DNA of 64,000 bases from Ruania zhangjianzhongii (GTDB taxonomy: Bacteria > Actinomycetota > Actinomycetes > Actinomycetales > Beutenbergiaceae). Each line of letters opens with the position of its first letter. Within the stretch, counting starts at the first letter, position 1. Shown here in pieces: positions 8,979-16,501 of the stretch. Position numbers and translations under genes: made by a program. The DNA lies in assembly GCF_008000995.1 (NCBI RefSeq), contig NZ_CP042828.1, positions 4,330,882 through 4,394,881 of the forward strand, in the 5' to 3' direction. The notes below the pieces were generated by a model. It had not been told where the DNA came from, searched no databases, and saw only the letters and a list, made by a program, of their open reading frames with translations.

Positions 8979-10651
8979 GGTCTCTCCTTCGTCTGCTCCG
9001 TGGCAGGTTCATCCTCGCTGAGCGGGGCAAGCACCCGATCGAGCTCACGCCGCAACCCGGGGTCGTCACCGCGGGCCAATGCTGCCGCCGTGACCACTGT
9101 AGCCCCGCCCGGGCCGGGGATGATTCGGGCCCAGATCCGCCGCCGCGGCAGGAACAACGAACCGGTGAGCCCGGCGATCGCGATCCCGGCGAACAGCCCC
9201 ATCCACAGGATCGAGGGGTCGTAGCGCACATCGAGTGCGGCGAACCGCGGAATGTCGTTCAGGGTGATCGTGCCCAGGCCGTCCGGCAGATCGACGCTCT
9301 CCCCCGGCCGGAGCGTGATCCGGGCCGCCTCGGCCGGGTCCTCCGGATCGGGGACGGCGGTCAGCCCAGCGGTGTCCAGCGTGTACAGGTTCTGCGGGAC
9401 GCCGTCGTCCAGGCCAAGGTTCCCGGTGTACAGGTTCAGCATCAGCACCGGGTCCATCAGCTCCGGATAGCTGGAGGTGATCGGGGTGCCGTCCGAGGCG
9501 ACGGCCGCCGTGGGCAGCAGGCTGCCGCTGAAGCCGAGCTGCTCCAGCCCGTCAGCGGTGTCCGGCACCATGATCGCGCCGTTGGAGGTGTACCCGGCGT
9601 CGCCGCTAGGCAGGAAGATCACCGGCCCGGAGAAGGCCACCTCACCGGAGGCGTCGGTCACGGTCACGTCCGGGGCGTAGCCGTTGCCGGAAAGGTAGAC
9701 CCGGGTGGAGTTCGTCTCCAGCGGATGGTTCAACCGGAGCAGATGATCCCTGCTGTTCCCGTCCGGGCTGAGCAGAGAGATGTCCGCGATGAAGTCCCGG
9801 GGCTGTGCGTCCTCGGTGAATACGGAGCTGAAGTCGTTCAGCCGGACCCGGAACGGTTCCATCGCCTCAGCGTCGTACCAGGCACCGGTGTCGAAGGAGT
9901 CGTAGTCCACCGGGGAGTTGACGAACGTGCGGCCCTCGATGATCACGATCTGCCCGCGGTAGTGCACCAGCTGCCCCCACGCGGTCACCACCAGCAGACC
10001 GACCAGGGCCAGGTGGAAGATCAGGTTGCCGGTCTCCCGCCCGGTGCCACGTTCGGCGGAGACGGTGTGGATCGTGCGCTCCCGGCCGGCCGCGGTGGTC
10101 ACCGACTCGGTGCCCCATACCCGGCGGTAGCGCCGGCCCATCGTGCCGGCGAGCGCCTCCTGCACCTGGTCCGGTGTCAGCTCGGTGCGCAGCTCGGTGC
10201 GGACCGGGAACCGGGCGAACCGGCGCGGCACCCGGGTGGGGTTGGCGCGCAGGCTCTTCAGGTGGGAGACGGTGCGCGGGATGATGCAGCCGATCAGGGA
10301 GATGAACAGCAGCAGGTAGACCGCGGAGAACCACGGCGAGGAGAAGACGTCGAACAGGTGCAGATTGTCCAGCACCGGGGCCGTGTCGGGGTGGTCGCGG
10401 TAGTACTGCACCACCGCGTTCGGGTCCGAGGAGCGCTGCGGGAAGAATGCACCGGGCAGGGCCACTGCCGCCAGCAGCAGGAGCAGCATCAACGCCACCC
10501 GCATGCTGGTCAGCTGCCGCCAGGTCCAGCGCAGCCAGCCCTTGACGCCGAGTGCCGCTCCCCGAGGCGGCCGTCCCGAGCCAGTGGGCTTCTCCTCCAC
10601 CAGGGTCTCGCCGCTGCCGCTCTTCAGCCCTTCGGGCCGGTAGCTTCCCAT
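8975..10651 (-). CDS. resB: Cytochrome c biogenesis protein ResB
   Basis: 558-residue ResB/Ccs1 protein. Three hydrophobic helices lie in the N-terminal third (TSMRVALMLLLLLAAVALPG, a second around WFSAVYLLLFISLIGCIIP, a third in LIFHLALVGLLVVTAWGQL). A large extracytoplasmic domain follows, with YRGQIVIIEGRTFVN and FVNSPVDYDSFDTG, and a final helix near residue 490 (ILWMGLFAGIAIAGLTGSLF). It acts with CcsB to deliver and ligate heme to apocytochrome c. It sits 13 bases after ccdA and overlaps ccsB. Confidence 0.92.
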   Translation of the reverse strand: MGSYRPEGLKSGSGETLVEEKPTGSGRPPRGAALGVKGWLRWTWRQLTSMRVALMLLLLLAAVALPGAFFPQRSSDPNAVVQYYRDHPDTAPVLDNLHLFDVFSSPWFSAVYLLLFISLIGCIIPRTVSHLKSLRANPTRVPRRFARFPVRTELRTELTPDQVQEALAGTMGRRYRRVWGTESVTTAAGRERTIHTVSAERGTGRETGNLIFHLALVGLLVVTAWGQLVHYRGQIVIIEGRTFVNSPVDYDSFDTGAWYDAEAMEPFRVRLNDFSSVFTEDAQPRDFIADISLLSPDGNSRDHLLRLNHPLETNSTRVYLSGNGYAPDVTVTDASGEVAFSGPVIFLPSGDAGYTSNGAIMVPDTADGLEQLGFSGSLLPTAAVASDGTPITSSYPELMDPVLMLNLYTGNLGLDDGVPQNLYTLDTAGLTAVPDPEDPAEAARITLRPGESVDLPDGLGTITLNDIPRFAALDVRYDPSILWMGLFAGIAIAGLTGSLFLPRRRIWARIIPGPGGATVVTAAALARGDDPGLRRELDRVLAPLSEDEPATEQTKERP

Positions 10652-10664
10652 CAGCGCACCACCC

Positions 10665-11438
10665 TCACACCACCGTGGTGAAGCCGTCGATCAGGCCCTG
10701 CAGCCAGCCGGCCCACCGGGACCAGAGCCCGGTCACCAGCGCCAGGCCGAGCAGGATGAGCACTCCCCCGCCGGCGCGCATGATCACCAGCCGGTGCCGG
10801 CGCAGGAAGGCCACCATCCGGGTCGAGGACTTCAGCCCCATCGCCACCAGGATGAACGGCAGGCCGAGGCCGAGGCAGTAGAGCAGCACCAGTACCAGTG
10901 CCCGCACCGGGTCACCACCGCCCACCGCCAGGGACTGCACCGCGGCCAGGGTGGGGCCGATGCAGGGCGCCCAGCCGAGGCCGAACACGATCCCGAGCAG
11001 CGGTGCACCCCATACCCCGGCGCGTGGGGAGATGTGCAGCCGGCGTTCGCGTTGCAGGAACGGCATCGCGCCGAGGAACGCCAGGCCGAGCAGGATCACC
11101 AGTACGCCGAGTACCCGGGTGATCACGTCCTGCCAGCGGAACAGGGTGATCCCGATCGAGGTGAGCGCCATCGTGGCGAGGGTGAACACCAGGGTGAACC
11201 CGGCCACGAAGCCGAGCACACCGAGCACCAGGCGGGCCCGGGACCCACTGCCCTTACCGGCCGGGTCCGCCCCGACCATGCCACCGAGGTAGCCGAGATA
11301 GCCCGGTACCAGCGGCAGCACGCACGGTGAGGCGAAGGAGATGAAGCCGGCGAGCAGAGCCACCGGGGCAGCTGCGAGCAGTGATCCGGAGAAGACCACC
11401 TCGGCGAGGGAGGAGCCCCAGGCGGCCACGGGGGTCAC
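10665..11438 (-). CDS. ccdA: Cytochrome c biogenesis protein CcdA
   Basis: 257-residue membrane protein of the DsbD/CcdA family that carries reducing equivalents from cytoplasmic thioredoxin across the membrane to keep apocytochrome c thiols reduced. The two redox cysteines are in FASPCVLPLVPGYLGYLGG (helix 1) and GWAPCIGPTLAAVQSL (helix 4). Six hydrophobic segments are visible. The GTG start overlaps the tlpA stop by four bases. Partner: the TlpA-like thioredoxin encoded just upstream. Confidence 0.93.
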   Translation of the reverse strand: MTPVAAWGSSLAEVVFSGSLLAAAPVALLAGFISFASPCVLPLVPGYLGYLGGMVGADPAGKGSGSRARLVLGVLGFVAGFTLVFTLATMALTSIGITLFRWQDVITRVLGVLVILLGLAFLGAMPFLQRERRLHISPRAGVWGAPLLGIVFGLGWAPCIGPTLAAVQSLAVGGGDPVRALVLVLLYCLGLGLPFILVAMGLKSSTRMVAFLRRHRLVIMRAGGGVLILLGLALVTGLWSRWAGWLQGLIDGFTTVV

Positions 11439-12157
11439 ACCTCCTCCGCCAGGGTGTCGTCGATCAGCGCACGCAGTGTGCCCGGTTGCACCTGACCGAT
11501 GATCCGGCCCGACACCCGGCCCTCCTGGTCCAGCACTACAGTGGACGGCATGGCGCGCAGCGGCACCACGCCCTGCATCGCGGCGACGCCCTCGGCGTCG
11601 GTGTCGTTCAGGCTCGGGTAGGGCACCTCGAAGGAGCGTTCGAAGGCCAGGGCGGTGCCGGCGTCGTCGGTGTGGTTCACCCCGAGCAGGTGCACGTCCT
11701 GGTCGGCGTAGTCAGTGGCGACGGCGGCCAGGTCGGGCGCCTCCGCCCGGCAGGGTGGGCAGGCGGCGTACCAGAAGTTCACCACGACCACGTCCCCGCG
11801 CCAGTCGGCCAGGTCGATCTGCTCCTCGTCGTAGGTGGTGCCGGCCAGCTCGACCGGTGCACCGCGCTCCTCGGCCGGCCAGGTCTCGATGCTGCCGTCA
11901 CCGGAGACGTACCCGGCCTCGACACCGTCGGCCGGGTCATCCTCAGCTGCGGCACAGCCGGTGAGCAGAGCGAGAGCGCACAGTGCCGCAGCGACCGTGC
12001 GCAGTGCGCCACCACCCGGGCGAACGTGCCGGCCCGTGCGACCGGCGCGCGCTTGAGTGCTCGCACCACTACCCGGGTGAACGCCTCTGGATCCGCCGGC
12101 CCGCGCGCGTGCCCTGAGCCGGACCGGACCACCCACCCGGGGAGGCGGGTCGGTCAC
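11435..12157 (-). CDS. TlpA/ResA-like thioredoxin lipoprotein
   Basis: 240-residue thioredoxin-fold protein anchored as a lipoprotein: a hydrophobic stretch ends in the lipobox LLTGC. The redox centre is NFWYAACPPCRAEAPDL (CPPC), with the cis-Pro loop at PLRAMPSTVVLD. It probably reduces apocytochrome c and is itself reduced by CcdA. The GTG at 12157 overlaps the preceding stop by four bases (GTGA), which supports this start. It leaves an unusually long Arg/Gly-rich stretch of about 45 residues before the signal helix; no better-placed ATG or GTG is available, so the true start remains uncertain. Confidence 0.85.
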   Translation of the reverse strand: MTDPPPRVGGPVRLRARARAGGSRGVHPGSGASTQARAGRTGRHVRPGGGALRTVAAALCALALLTGCAAAEDDPADGVEAGYVSGDGSIETWPAEERGAPVELAGTTYDEEQIDLADWRGDVVVVNFWYAACPPCRAEAPDLAAVATDYADQDVHLLGVNHTDDAGTALAFERSFEVPYPSLNDTDAEGVAAMQGVVPLRAMPSTVVLDQEGRVSGRIIGQVQPGTLRALIDDTLAEEV

Positions 12158-12798
12158 GGAAGCACCGCCGTCGAGGGGTCTGGGAGGAGATCCCGGCAGG
12201 GTTCGGAGTAGTCCAGGGCGACCAGGGTGCCGTCCTCGAAGGTGAGGCTGGTCAGCGAGGCGAGCGTGCACCGGCGGCGGCGCGGGTCGTGGATCATCGA
12301 CCGTCCCTCGAGGGTGCGCCGCACGACCCAGATCGGCAGCTGGTGGGAGACCAGCACGGCCTCGTGCCCGGCGGCGTGGCGCTTCGCCTCTCGGATCGCA
12401 GCGAACATCCGCTCCGCCTGCTCCAGGTACGGCTCACCCCAGGAGGGCCGGCCCGGGTTCACCAGCTTGGGCCAGTACCGCGGGTCGAGCAGCAGGCTGG
12501 GGTCCTTGCCCACGGAGGTGCCCTCGAAGTAGTTCACCGCTTCGATCAGCCGGCCGTCGGTGTCGATATCGAGGCCGAATGTCTCGGCAAGCGGGGTGGC
12601 GGTCTCCTGGGCGCGCTGCAGCGGTGAAGCGGCCAGGTAGACGAGGTCTGCCTCGCGTGCGTCAAAGGTACTGGCGATCCGCCCGGCCATGGTCCGCCCC
12701 CGTTCGGAGAGCCCGAAACCCGGCCGGCGCCCGTAGAGCACCCGTTCGGGGTTGAAGACCTCGCCGTGCCGGAGCAGATGAACAGTGGTACGCACCAT
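12154..12798 (-). CDS. Histidine phosphatase family protein (GpmB-like)
   Basis: 214-residue protein with the LRHGEVFNPE signature of the phosphoglycerate mutase/histidine phosphatase superfamily; the catalytic His is in RHG near residue 10 and a second in VLVSHQLPIW. Substrate is unknown. It leads the cytochrome c biogenesis operon, the position held by Rv0525 in M. tuberculosis, so its presence here is conserved synteny rather than evidence of a role in heme handling. GAGACT ends six bases before the ATG, compatible with a leaderless promoter. Confidence 0.88.
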   Translation of the reverse strand: MVRTTVHLLRHGEVFNPERVLYGRRPGFGLSERGRTMAGRIASTFDAREADLVYLAASPLQRAQETATPLAETFGLDIDTDGRLIEAVNYFEGTSVGKDPSLLLDPRYWPKLVNPGRPSWGEPYLEQAERMFAAIREAKRHAAGHEAVLVSHQLPIWVVRRTLEGRSMIHDPRRRRCTLASLTSLTFEDGTLVALDYSEPCRDLLPDPSTAVLP

Positions 12799-12877
12799 GA
12801 CCCCAGTCTCGCAAACCTTCCTGGGTGCTCCGCGCCACCGGCCCGCGGCTCAGCCGTCGCGCCGCAGCGGGCGCGGG

Positions 12878-13363
12878 TCAGGAAGTGGGCTCGGGTTCGT
12901 GCTCGTCGGCGTCCAGGGCGGCACCGATGGTCTCGAAGATCCCCCCGAGCCGGGTGAAGTCCTCCGGCTCGAGCACGTCCACCAGCCGCGCGCGAACCGA
13001 CGCCACATGGTGCGGTGCGGCGGCCACCAGCCGCGCGTAGCCGTCATCGGTGAGCAGGCAGTCCACGCCGCGCCGATCGCCGACGCTGGACCGGCGCAGC
13101 ACCAGGCCGGCCTGCTCCATCCGGCGCACCGTGTGGGTGAGCCTGGACCGGGACGCCACCACCTGCTCGGCGAGCTGAGACATCCGCAGGCTGCGGTCCT
13201 CGGCCTCGCTGAGCCGCACCAACACCTCGTACTCGCTCATCGAGAGGCGGGCGGTCTCTTCCAGGTCCCGTTCCAAGGCGTTCAGCAGGGCCCAGCTGCC
13301 GATCAGGAACGTGCGCCAGTGCTGTTGCTGCTCGCTGTCGAGCCAAAGTGCGTCCCGGCTCAC
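12878..13363 (-). CDS. MarR-family transcriptional regulator
   Basis: 161-residue winged-helix regulator with SMSEYEVLVRLSEAEDRSLRM, recognition region LAEQVVASRSRLTHTVRRME and wing SSVGDRRGVDCLLTDDGY. It is divergent from the yceI-like gene. The GTG at 13363 is preferred because AGGAG lies eight bases ahead; the frame stays open to 13393, which would run into the shared promoter. A perfect 12-bp palindrome at 13412-13423 is its likely operator. MarR-YceI pairs are common in actinobacteria, often responding to oxidants or phenolics, but the inducer here is unknown. Confidence 0.86.
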   Translation of the reverse strand: MSRDALWLDSEQQQHWRTFLIGSWALLNALERDLEETARLSMSEYEVLVRLSEAEDRSLRMSQLAEQVVASRSRLTHTVRRMEQAGLVLRRSSVGDRRGVDCLLTDDGYARLVAAAPHHVASVRARLVDVLEPEDFTRLGGIFETIGAALDADEHEPEPTS

Positions 13364-13386
13364 ACCCGATCTCCTTTCCCTACCTC

Positions 13387-13423
13387 TTGACATCAGCGTA
13401 GAGGATCGTCATAGTAATTACTA
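13387..13423 (+). promoter_or_regulatory. yceI promoter with MarR operator
   Basis: TTGACA (13387-13392) and CATAGT (13410-13415) are 17 bases apart and form a good sigma-70-like promoter for the yceI-like gene. The perfect palindrome TAGTAATTACTA (13412-13423) overlaps the -10 box, so a bound MarR dimer would block RNA polymerase. AT-rich sequence is otherwise rare in this region. Confidence 0.7.
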
Positions 13424-13469
13424 CAACGTTCAACCATTCAATGCGCAACCACACGAGGAGCACACCACT

Positions 13470-14012
13470 ATGAGCACCATCCCCGTCGGCACTTTCGCCA
13501 TCGACGCCGCCCACAGCGAGGTCGGCTTCATCGTCCGGCACTCCGGTATCGCCAAGGTGCGCGGCCGGTTCACCGACTTCAACGGTTCGTTCACCGTCGC
13601 CGAGAACTTCGCCGACTCCAGCGCACAGGTCACCATCCAGGCCGCCTCGGTGCACACCGGCAACGAGCAGCGCGACGGCCACCTGCGCAGCGCCGACTTC
13701 TGGAACGCCGAGGCGACCCCGGAGTGGACCTTCGTCAGCACCTCGGTCTCCGGCAGCGGCGAGGAGTTCGTCCTGGGCGGTGACCTGACCATCAACGGCG
13801 TGACCAAGCCGGTCGCCCTGGACGTGGAGGTCAACGGCGCGATCGGCGCCGAGGGCGAGGAGCAGGTCGGCCTCAGCATCAGCACCGAGATCTCCCGCAA
13901 GGAGTTCGGCCTGACCTGGAACGTGGCCCTCGAGGGCGGCGGCCTGCTGGTCGGCGACAAGGTGAAGATCGTCATCGAGATCGAGGCTGCTCGCGAGACC
14001 GCGAACGTCTGA
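13470..14012 (+). CDS. YceI-family lipid-binding protein
   Basis: 180-residue YceI-like protein predicted to form the lipocalin-like barrel that holds a polyisoprenoid. The family opening TFAIDAAHSEVGFIVRHSGI, the KVRGRFTDFNGSF strand, QRDGHLRSADFWNAE and ISRKEFGLTWN near the end are all present. No signal peptide is seen, so it is probably cytoplasmic, as in many actinobacteria. The ATG has GAGGAG ten bases ahead. It is controlled by the divergent MarR, judging from the operator over its promoter. Confidence 0.92.
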   Translation: MSTIPVGTFAIDAAHSEVGFIVRHSGIAKVRGRFTDFNGSFTVAENFADSSAQVTIQAASVHTGNEQRDGHLRSADFWNAEATPEWTFVSTSVSGSGEEFVLGGDLTINGVTKPVALDVEVNGAIGAEGEEQVGLSISTEISRKEFGLTWNVALEGGGLLVGDKVKIVIEIEAARETANV

Positions 14013-14073
14013 CCACCAGCCCTCAGGCGCCAGCCGGTCAGCCCAGGGAGCGACCCCCGGGCGCCAGACGATC

Positions 14074-14141
14074 GTCTGAGTACTGGATGCACATCTGAGG
14101 ACCGAAGTTTCGGTCCTCAGATGTCCAGAAGGTACTCAGAC
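14074..14141. repeat. Long imperfect hairpin after yceI
   Basis: The outer stem GTCTGAGTAC (14074-14083) pairs with GTACTCAGAC (14132-14141). The inner 15-bp stem from 14092-14106 (CATCTGAGGACCGAA) pairs perfectly with 14109-14123, leaving a 2-base loop. TGGA/TCCA can add a short middle stem with unpaired bases on each side. No T-run follows. It may attenuate or protect the yceI message. Confidence 0.6.
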
Positions 14142-14157
14142 ACCCGCGCAGCGCAAT

Positions 14158-14198
14158 GAAACCGGCCCACTCGGAGATCATCCGGGTGGGCCGGTTTC
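14158..14198. terminator. Bidirectional terminator-like hairpin
   Basis: GAAACCGGCCCAC (14158-14170) pairs perfectly over 13 bases with GTGGGCCGGTTTC (14186-14198), loop 15 bases. The ends are A-rich and T-rich, so it can act for yceI (plus) and the glutaredoxin gene (minus), which converge here. Confidence 0.65.
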
Positions 14199-14214
14199 GT
14201 CGTGCTCGGCGCAG

Positions 14215-14451
14215 TCAGTCCAGTGCGGCGCGCAGGCGGTCGGGCTCGATCTGGTGGTAGCCGACCTGCTCGCCGTCGACCAGCACCACCGGTACCAGCT
14301 CGCCGTAGCGCTGGGCGAGGTCGGGGTCCTCGTCCACGTTCACCTCGGCCCAGGTCTCGCCTCGGTGGTCGCAGACGGCGCGCACCACCCGCCGGGCGTT
14401 CTCACAGAGGTGGCAGCCGGGCCGGCCGAGGAGTTGTACACGTGCGCTCAT
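14215..14451 (-). CDS. Glutaredoxin-like protein
   Basis: 78-residue thioredoxin-fold protein of the glutaredoxin/DUF836 type. The redox motif CHLC is in LLGRPGCHLCENARRVV near residue 11, and the cis-Pro motif is in ELVPVVLVDGEQVGYHQI. Such small proteins are common in actinobacteria; the electron partner is unknown. It stands alone, ending at the bidirectional hairpin. About 200 bases upstream (14452-14653) hold nothing recognised. Confidence 0.85.
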   Translation of the reverse strand: MSARVQLLGRPGCHLCENARRVVRAVCDHRGETWAEVNVDEDPDLAQRYGELVPVVLVDGEQVGYHQIEPDRLRAALD

Positions 14452-14653
14452 AGGTTCTCCCTCTGCTCAGGTGCTGCCGAGGAGCCCACTCACCGCGCGA
14501 CGGCGGTGCTCACCTGGGCGCTCAGCCGTCACCGGGGCTGGTCCGAGCCCACCCGGGCGCCGGCGGCAGCCAGCCACGTGCCGGCACAGCCGGGCAACTG
14601 GAGGGCGCGGCCGGGCCGGGCGGGTAGCTGTGGCAGCGGGACGCCGCCGGGTG

Positions 14654-14752
14654 CTACTTCTTGTTACGACGCTGGTGACGGGTCTTGCGAAGCATCTTGC
14701 GGTGCTTCTTCTTGGCCATACGCTTGCGGCGCTTCTTGATGACTGAACCCAC
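14654..14752 (-). CDS. Small ribosomal protein bS22 (AURKAIP1/COX24 domain)
   Basis: 32-residue very basic protein, from a GTG start: MGSVIKKRRKRMAKKKHRKM followed by a Lys/Arg-rich tail ending in RNKK. This is the sequence of the actinobacterial AURKAIP1/COX24-domain peptide, seen in mycobacterial ribosome structures as bS22 of the small subunit. Nearly half its residues are Lys or Arg. A weak GAGGT lies ahead of the GTG. It is next to a BldC-like gene on the same strand, an arrangement I recall as common in actinobacteria. It is short enough to be missed by gene callers. Confidence 0.9.
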   Translation of the reverse strand: MGSVIKKRRKRMAKKKHRKMLRKTRHQRRNKK

Positions 14753-14908
14753 GGGACCTCGCTACGAATCTACGGATGGCGCGAACGGCTCGCACCACAG
14801 TGGAACAAGGGGATATCTTACCGGCTCGGATCCGCCCCTCACGCCTCGCGTGAACGACCCCTGCGCTAGCCGGCCCGCGCGGCGGGCCGCCCGGCACCCG
14901 AGTACCGC

Positions 14909-15124
14909 TCAACGCCCGACGGCGGACTGCCCTTCGCCGAAGTCGAGCCCGTCGGAGAGCATCTTCTCCACAGCCGCCTGTGGCACCCGGTAGGACTTCC
15001 CCACCCGGATCGCCGGCAGCTCGCCGGAGTGCACCATCCGATACACGGTCATCCGGGACACCCGAGCCATCTCCGCCACCTCGGCGACAGTCAGGAACCG
15101 TGGCGCGGCGGCGGCGTCTGCCAT
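14909..15124 (-). CDS. BldC/excisionase-like MerR-type DNA-binding protein
   Basis: 71-residue single-domain winged helix-turn-helix protein: RFLTVAEVAEMARVSRMTVY then RMVHSGELPAIRVGKSYRVP. This layout matches BldC-family (helix_turn_helix_17, excisionase-like) proteins of actinobacteria, which regulate development or housekeeping genes rather than excise phage. The frame is open to 15187, but the ATG at 15124 fits the family length and has GAGAGGA upstream. No phage genes are nearby, so a true excisionase is unlikely. Confidence 0.82.
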   Translation of the reverse strand: MADAAAAPRFLTVAEVAEMARVSRMTVYRMVHSGELPAIRVGKSYRVPQAAVEKMLSDGLDFGEGQSAVGR

Positions 15125-15235
15125 GGCCTTGGTTCCTCTCCGGGCTCGCGGTGGGATGACATGTCGGGAGCCGATGCCGGTCCCCAACCAATCATCCTAG
15201 AGGGTTTTCGTGCGGAATTGGAACTCCCCCGACGA

Positions 15236-16411
15236 TCAGTCGGCCGTCATCGGCTCCAGACCGTGGTGCGGAAAGGCCGCCCGCCGGGTGGCCATGATCG
15301 CCCGATCGACGGGGTCTGCGGGGTCGTAACCGTCCAGCCACGGGCGGAACGAGACATCCCCGACCTCACCCATCGTGGTCGGCACTTCCGCTCCGGTCAG
15401 CTTCCCAGCGAGCTGCTGCCACGAGGCTGGGATCTCCGTGTCGGACGGGAAGTGGCGGCCGAGGCTGATCGCCACCAGATGGGACCACACGCGAGGCACC
15501 GTCCAGACCAGGTCGTAGCCGCCCCCTCCGGTCGCCAACCACCGGCCGCCGGCGTGATCTGCGGCCCAGCCGGAGATCAGTTCCGCGGCGGCCCGTTGAG
15601 CGTCGACGGAGACCTCCAACGCGGTCAGTGGGTCCCGGGCGTGGGTGTCGCACCCGTGCTGGCTGACCAGCACCTGCGGAGCGAACTCCCGTGCCACCGG
15701 CCCGGCGACGGCCTCGATCCCGCGGAGCCAGCCACGGTCGGACGTGCCCGGCGGCAGAGACAGGTTGATCGCGCTGCCGCGCGCGTCCGCTCCGCCGATA
15801 TCCTGGGCGAACCCGGTGCCCGGGAACAGCGTCTGCCCGCTCTGGTGCACGGAGAGCGTCACCACCCGGGGCTCGTTCCAGAAGATCCGTTCCACGCCGT
15901 CGCCGTGGTGGGCGTCCACGTCGATGTAGAGCACCCGCTCGCAGCCGTTGGCCAGCAGCCAGGCGATCGACGCGGCGACGTCGTTGTATACGCAGAAACC
16001 GGCGGCCCGGGAGGCCATCGCGTGGTGCATACCGCCGGCCAGGCTGACCGCATGCGCCGGGCGCTCGCCCCAGACAGCACGCGCGCCGGCCACAGTGGCG
16101 CCGACGATCCGGGCCGAGGCCTCGTGCATCTGCGGAAAGATGGGATCGTCGTCGGTGCCCAGACCCCTGGCCCGGTCCGGTGTGCCGGCGCTGGCTGCCC
16201 GCACCGCTCGCACATAGGCGGCCTCGTGCACGGTGGTGAGCGTGGCATCGTCGGCCACCTCGGCCGGGACCAGGTGCAGGTCCGAGTCCTCCAGCAGCCC
16301 GAGCGCTGCCAACAGTTCGAAGGTCAGCTTCAACCGCACCGGGGCCATCGGGTGGCTGGCGCCGAAGTCGTAGCCGAGCAGGCTCTCGCTCCAGGGCAGG
16401 GTCACGGACAT
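15236..16411 (-). CDS. acuC: Histone deacetylase family protein AcuC
   Basis: 391-residue zinc hydrolase of the arginase/deacetylase fold. The metal and catalytic motifs are SLAGGMHHAMASRAAGFCVY, LYIDVDAHHGDGVERIFW (metal Asp and His), and SQHGCDTHARDPLT with a later GGGGYDL. AcuC deacetylates and so reactivates acetyl-CoA synthetase in other bacteria; that role here is by homology. The ATG at 16411 has no ribosome site, but TACGGT ends seven bases ahead, pointing to a leaderless message. It is divergent from trkH. The reading frame is open on this strand to 17686, but the upstream part is the antisense shadow of trkH. Confidence 0.9.
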   Translation of the reverse strand: MSVTLPWSESLLGYDFGASHPMAPVRLKLTFELLAALGLLEDSDLHLVPAEVADDATLTTVHEAAYVRAVRAASAGTPDRARGLGTDDDPIFPQMHEASARIVGATVAGARAVWGERPAHAVSLAGGMHHAMASRAAGFCVYNDVAASIAWLLANGCERVLYIDVDAHHGDGVERIFWNEPRVVTLSVHQSGQTLFPGTGFAQDIGGADARGSAINLSLPPGTSDRGWLRGIEAVAGPVAREFAPQVLVSQHGCDTHARDPLTALEVSVDAQRAAAELISGWAADHAGGRWLATGGGGYDLVWTVPRVWSHLVAISLGRHFPSDTEIPASWQQLAGKLTGAEVPTTMGEVGDVSFRPWLDGYDPADPVDRAIMATRRAAFPHHGLEPMTAD

Positions 16412-16418
16412 GCAGGTC

Positions 16419-16424
16419 ACCGTA
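16419..16424 (-). promoter_or_regulatory. acuC -10 box (leaderless)
   Basis: The minus strand reads TACGGT, with seven bases to the acuC ATG. There is no Shine-Dalgarno sequence, so transcription may begin at or next to the start codon. Confidence 0.4.
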
Positions 16425-16501
16425 TCGGTGTTGCCCACGGCATGGCGCCGGAGCGCGTGGCACAGTATGCAACGACCATCGATGCGTAGAAGCGGAGAGT
16501 C

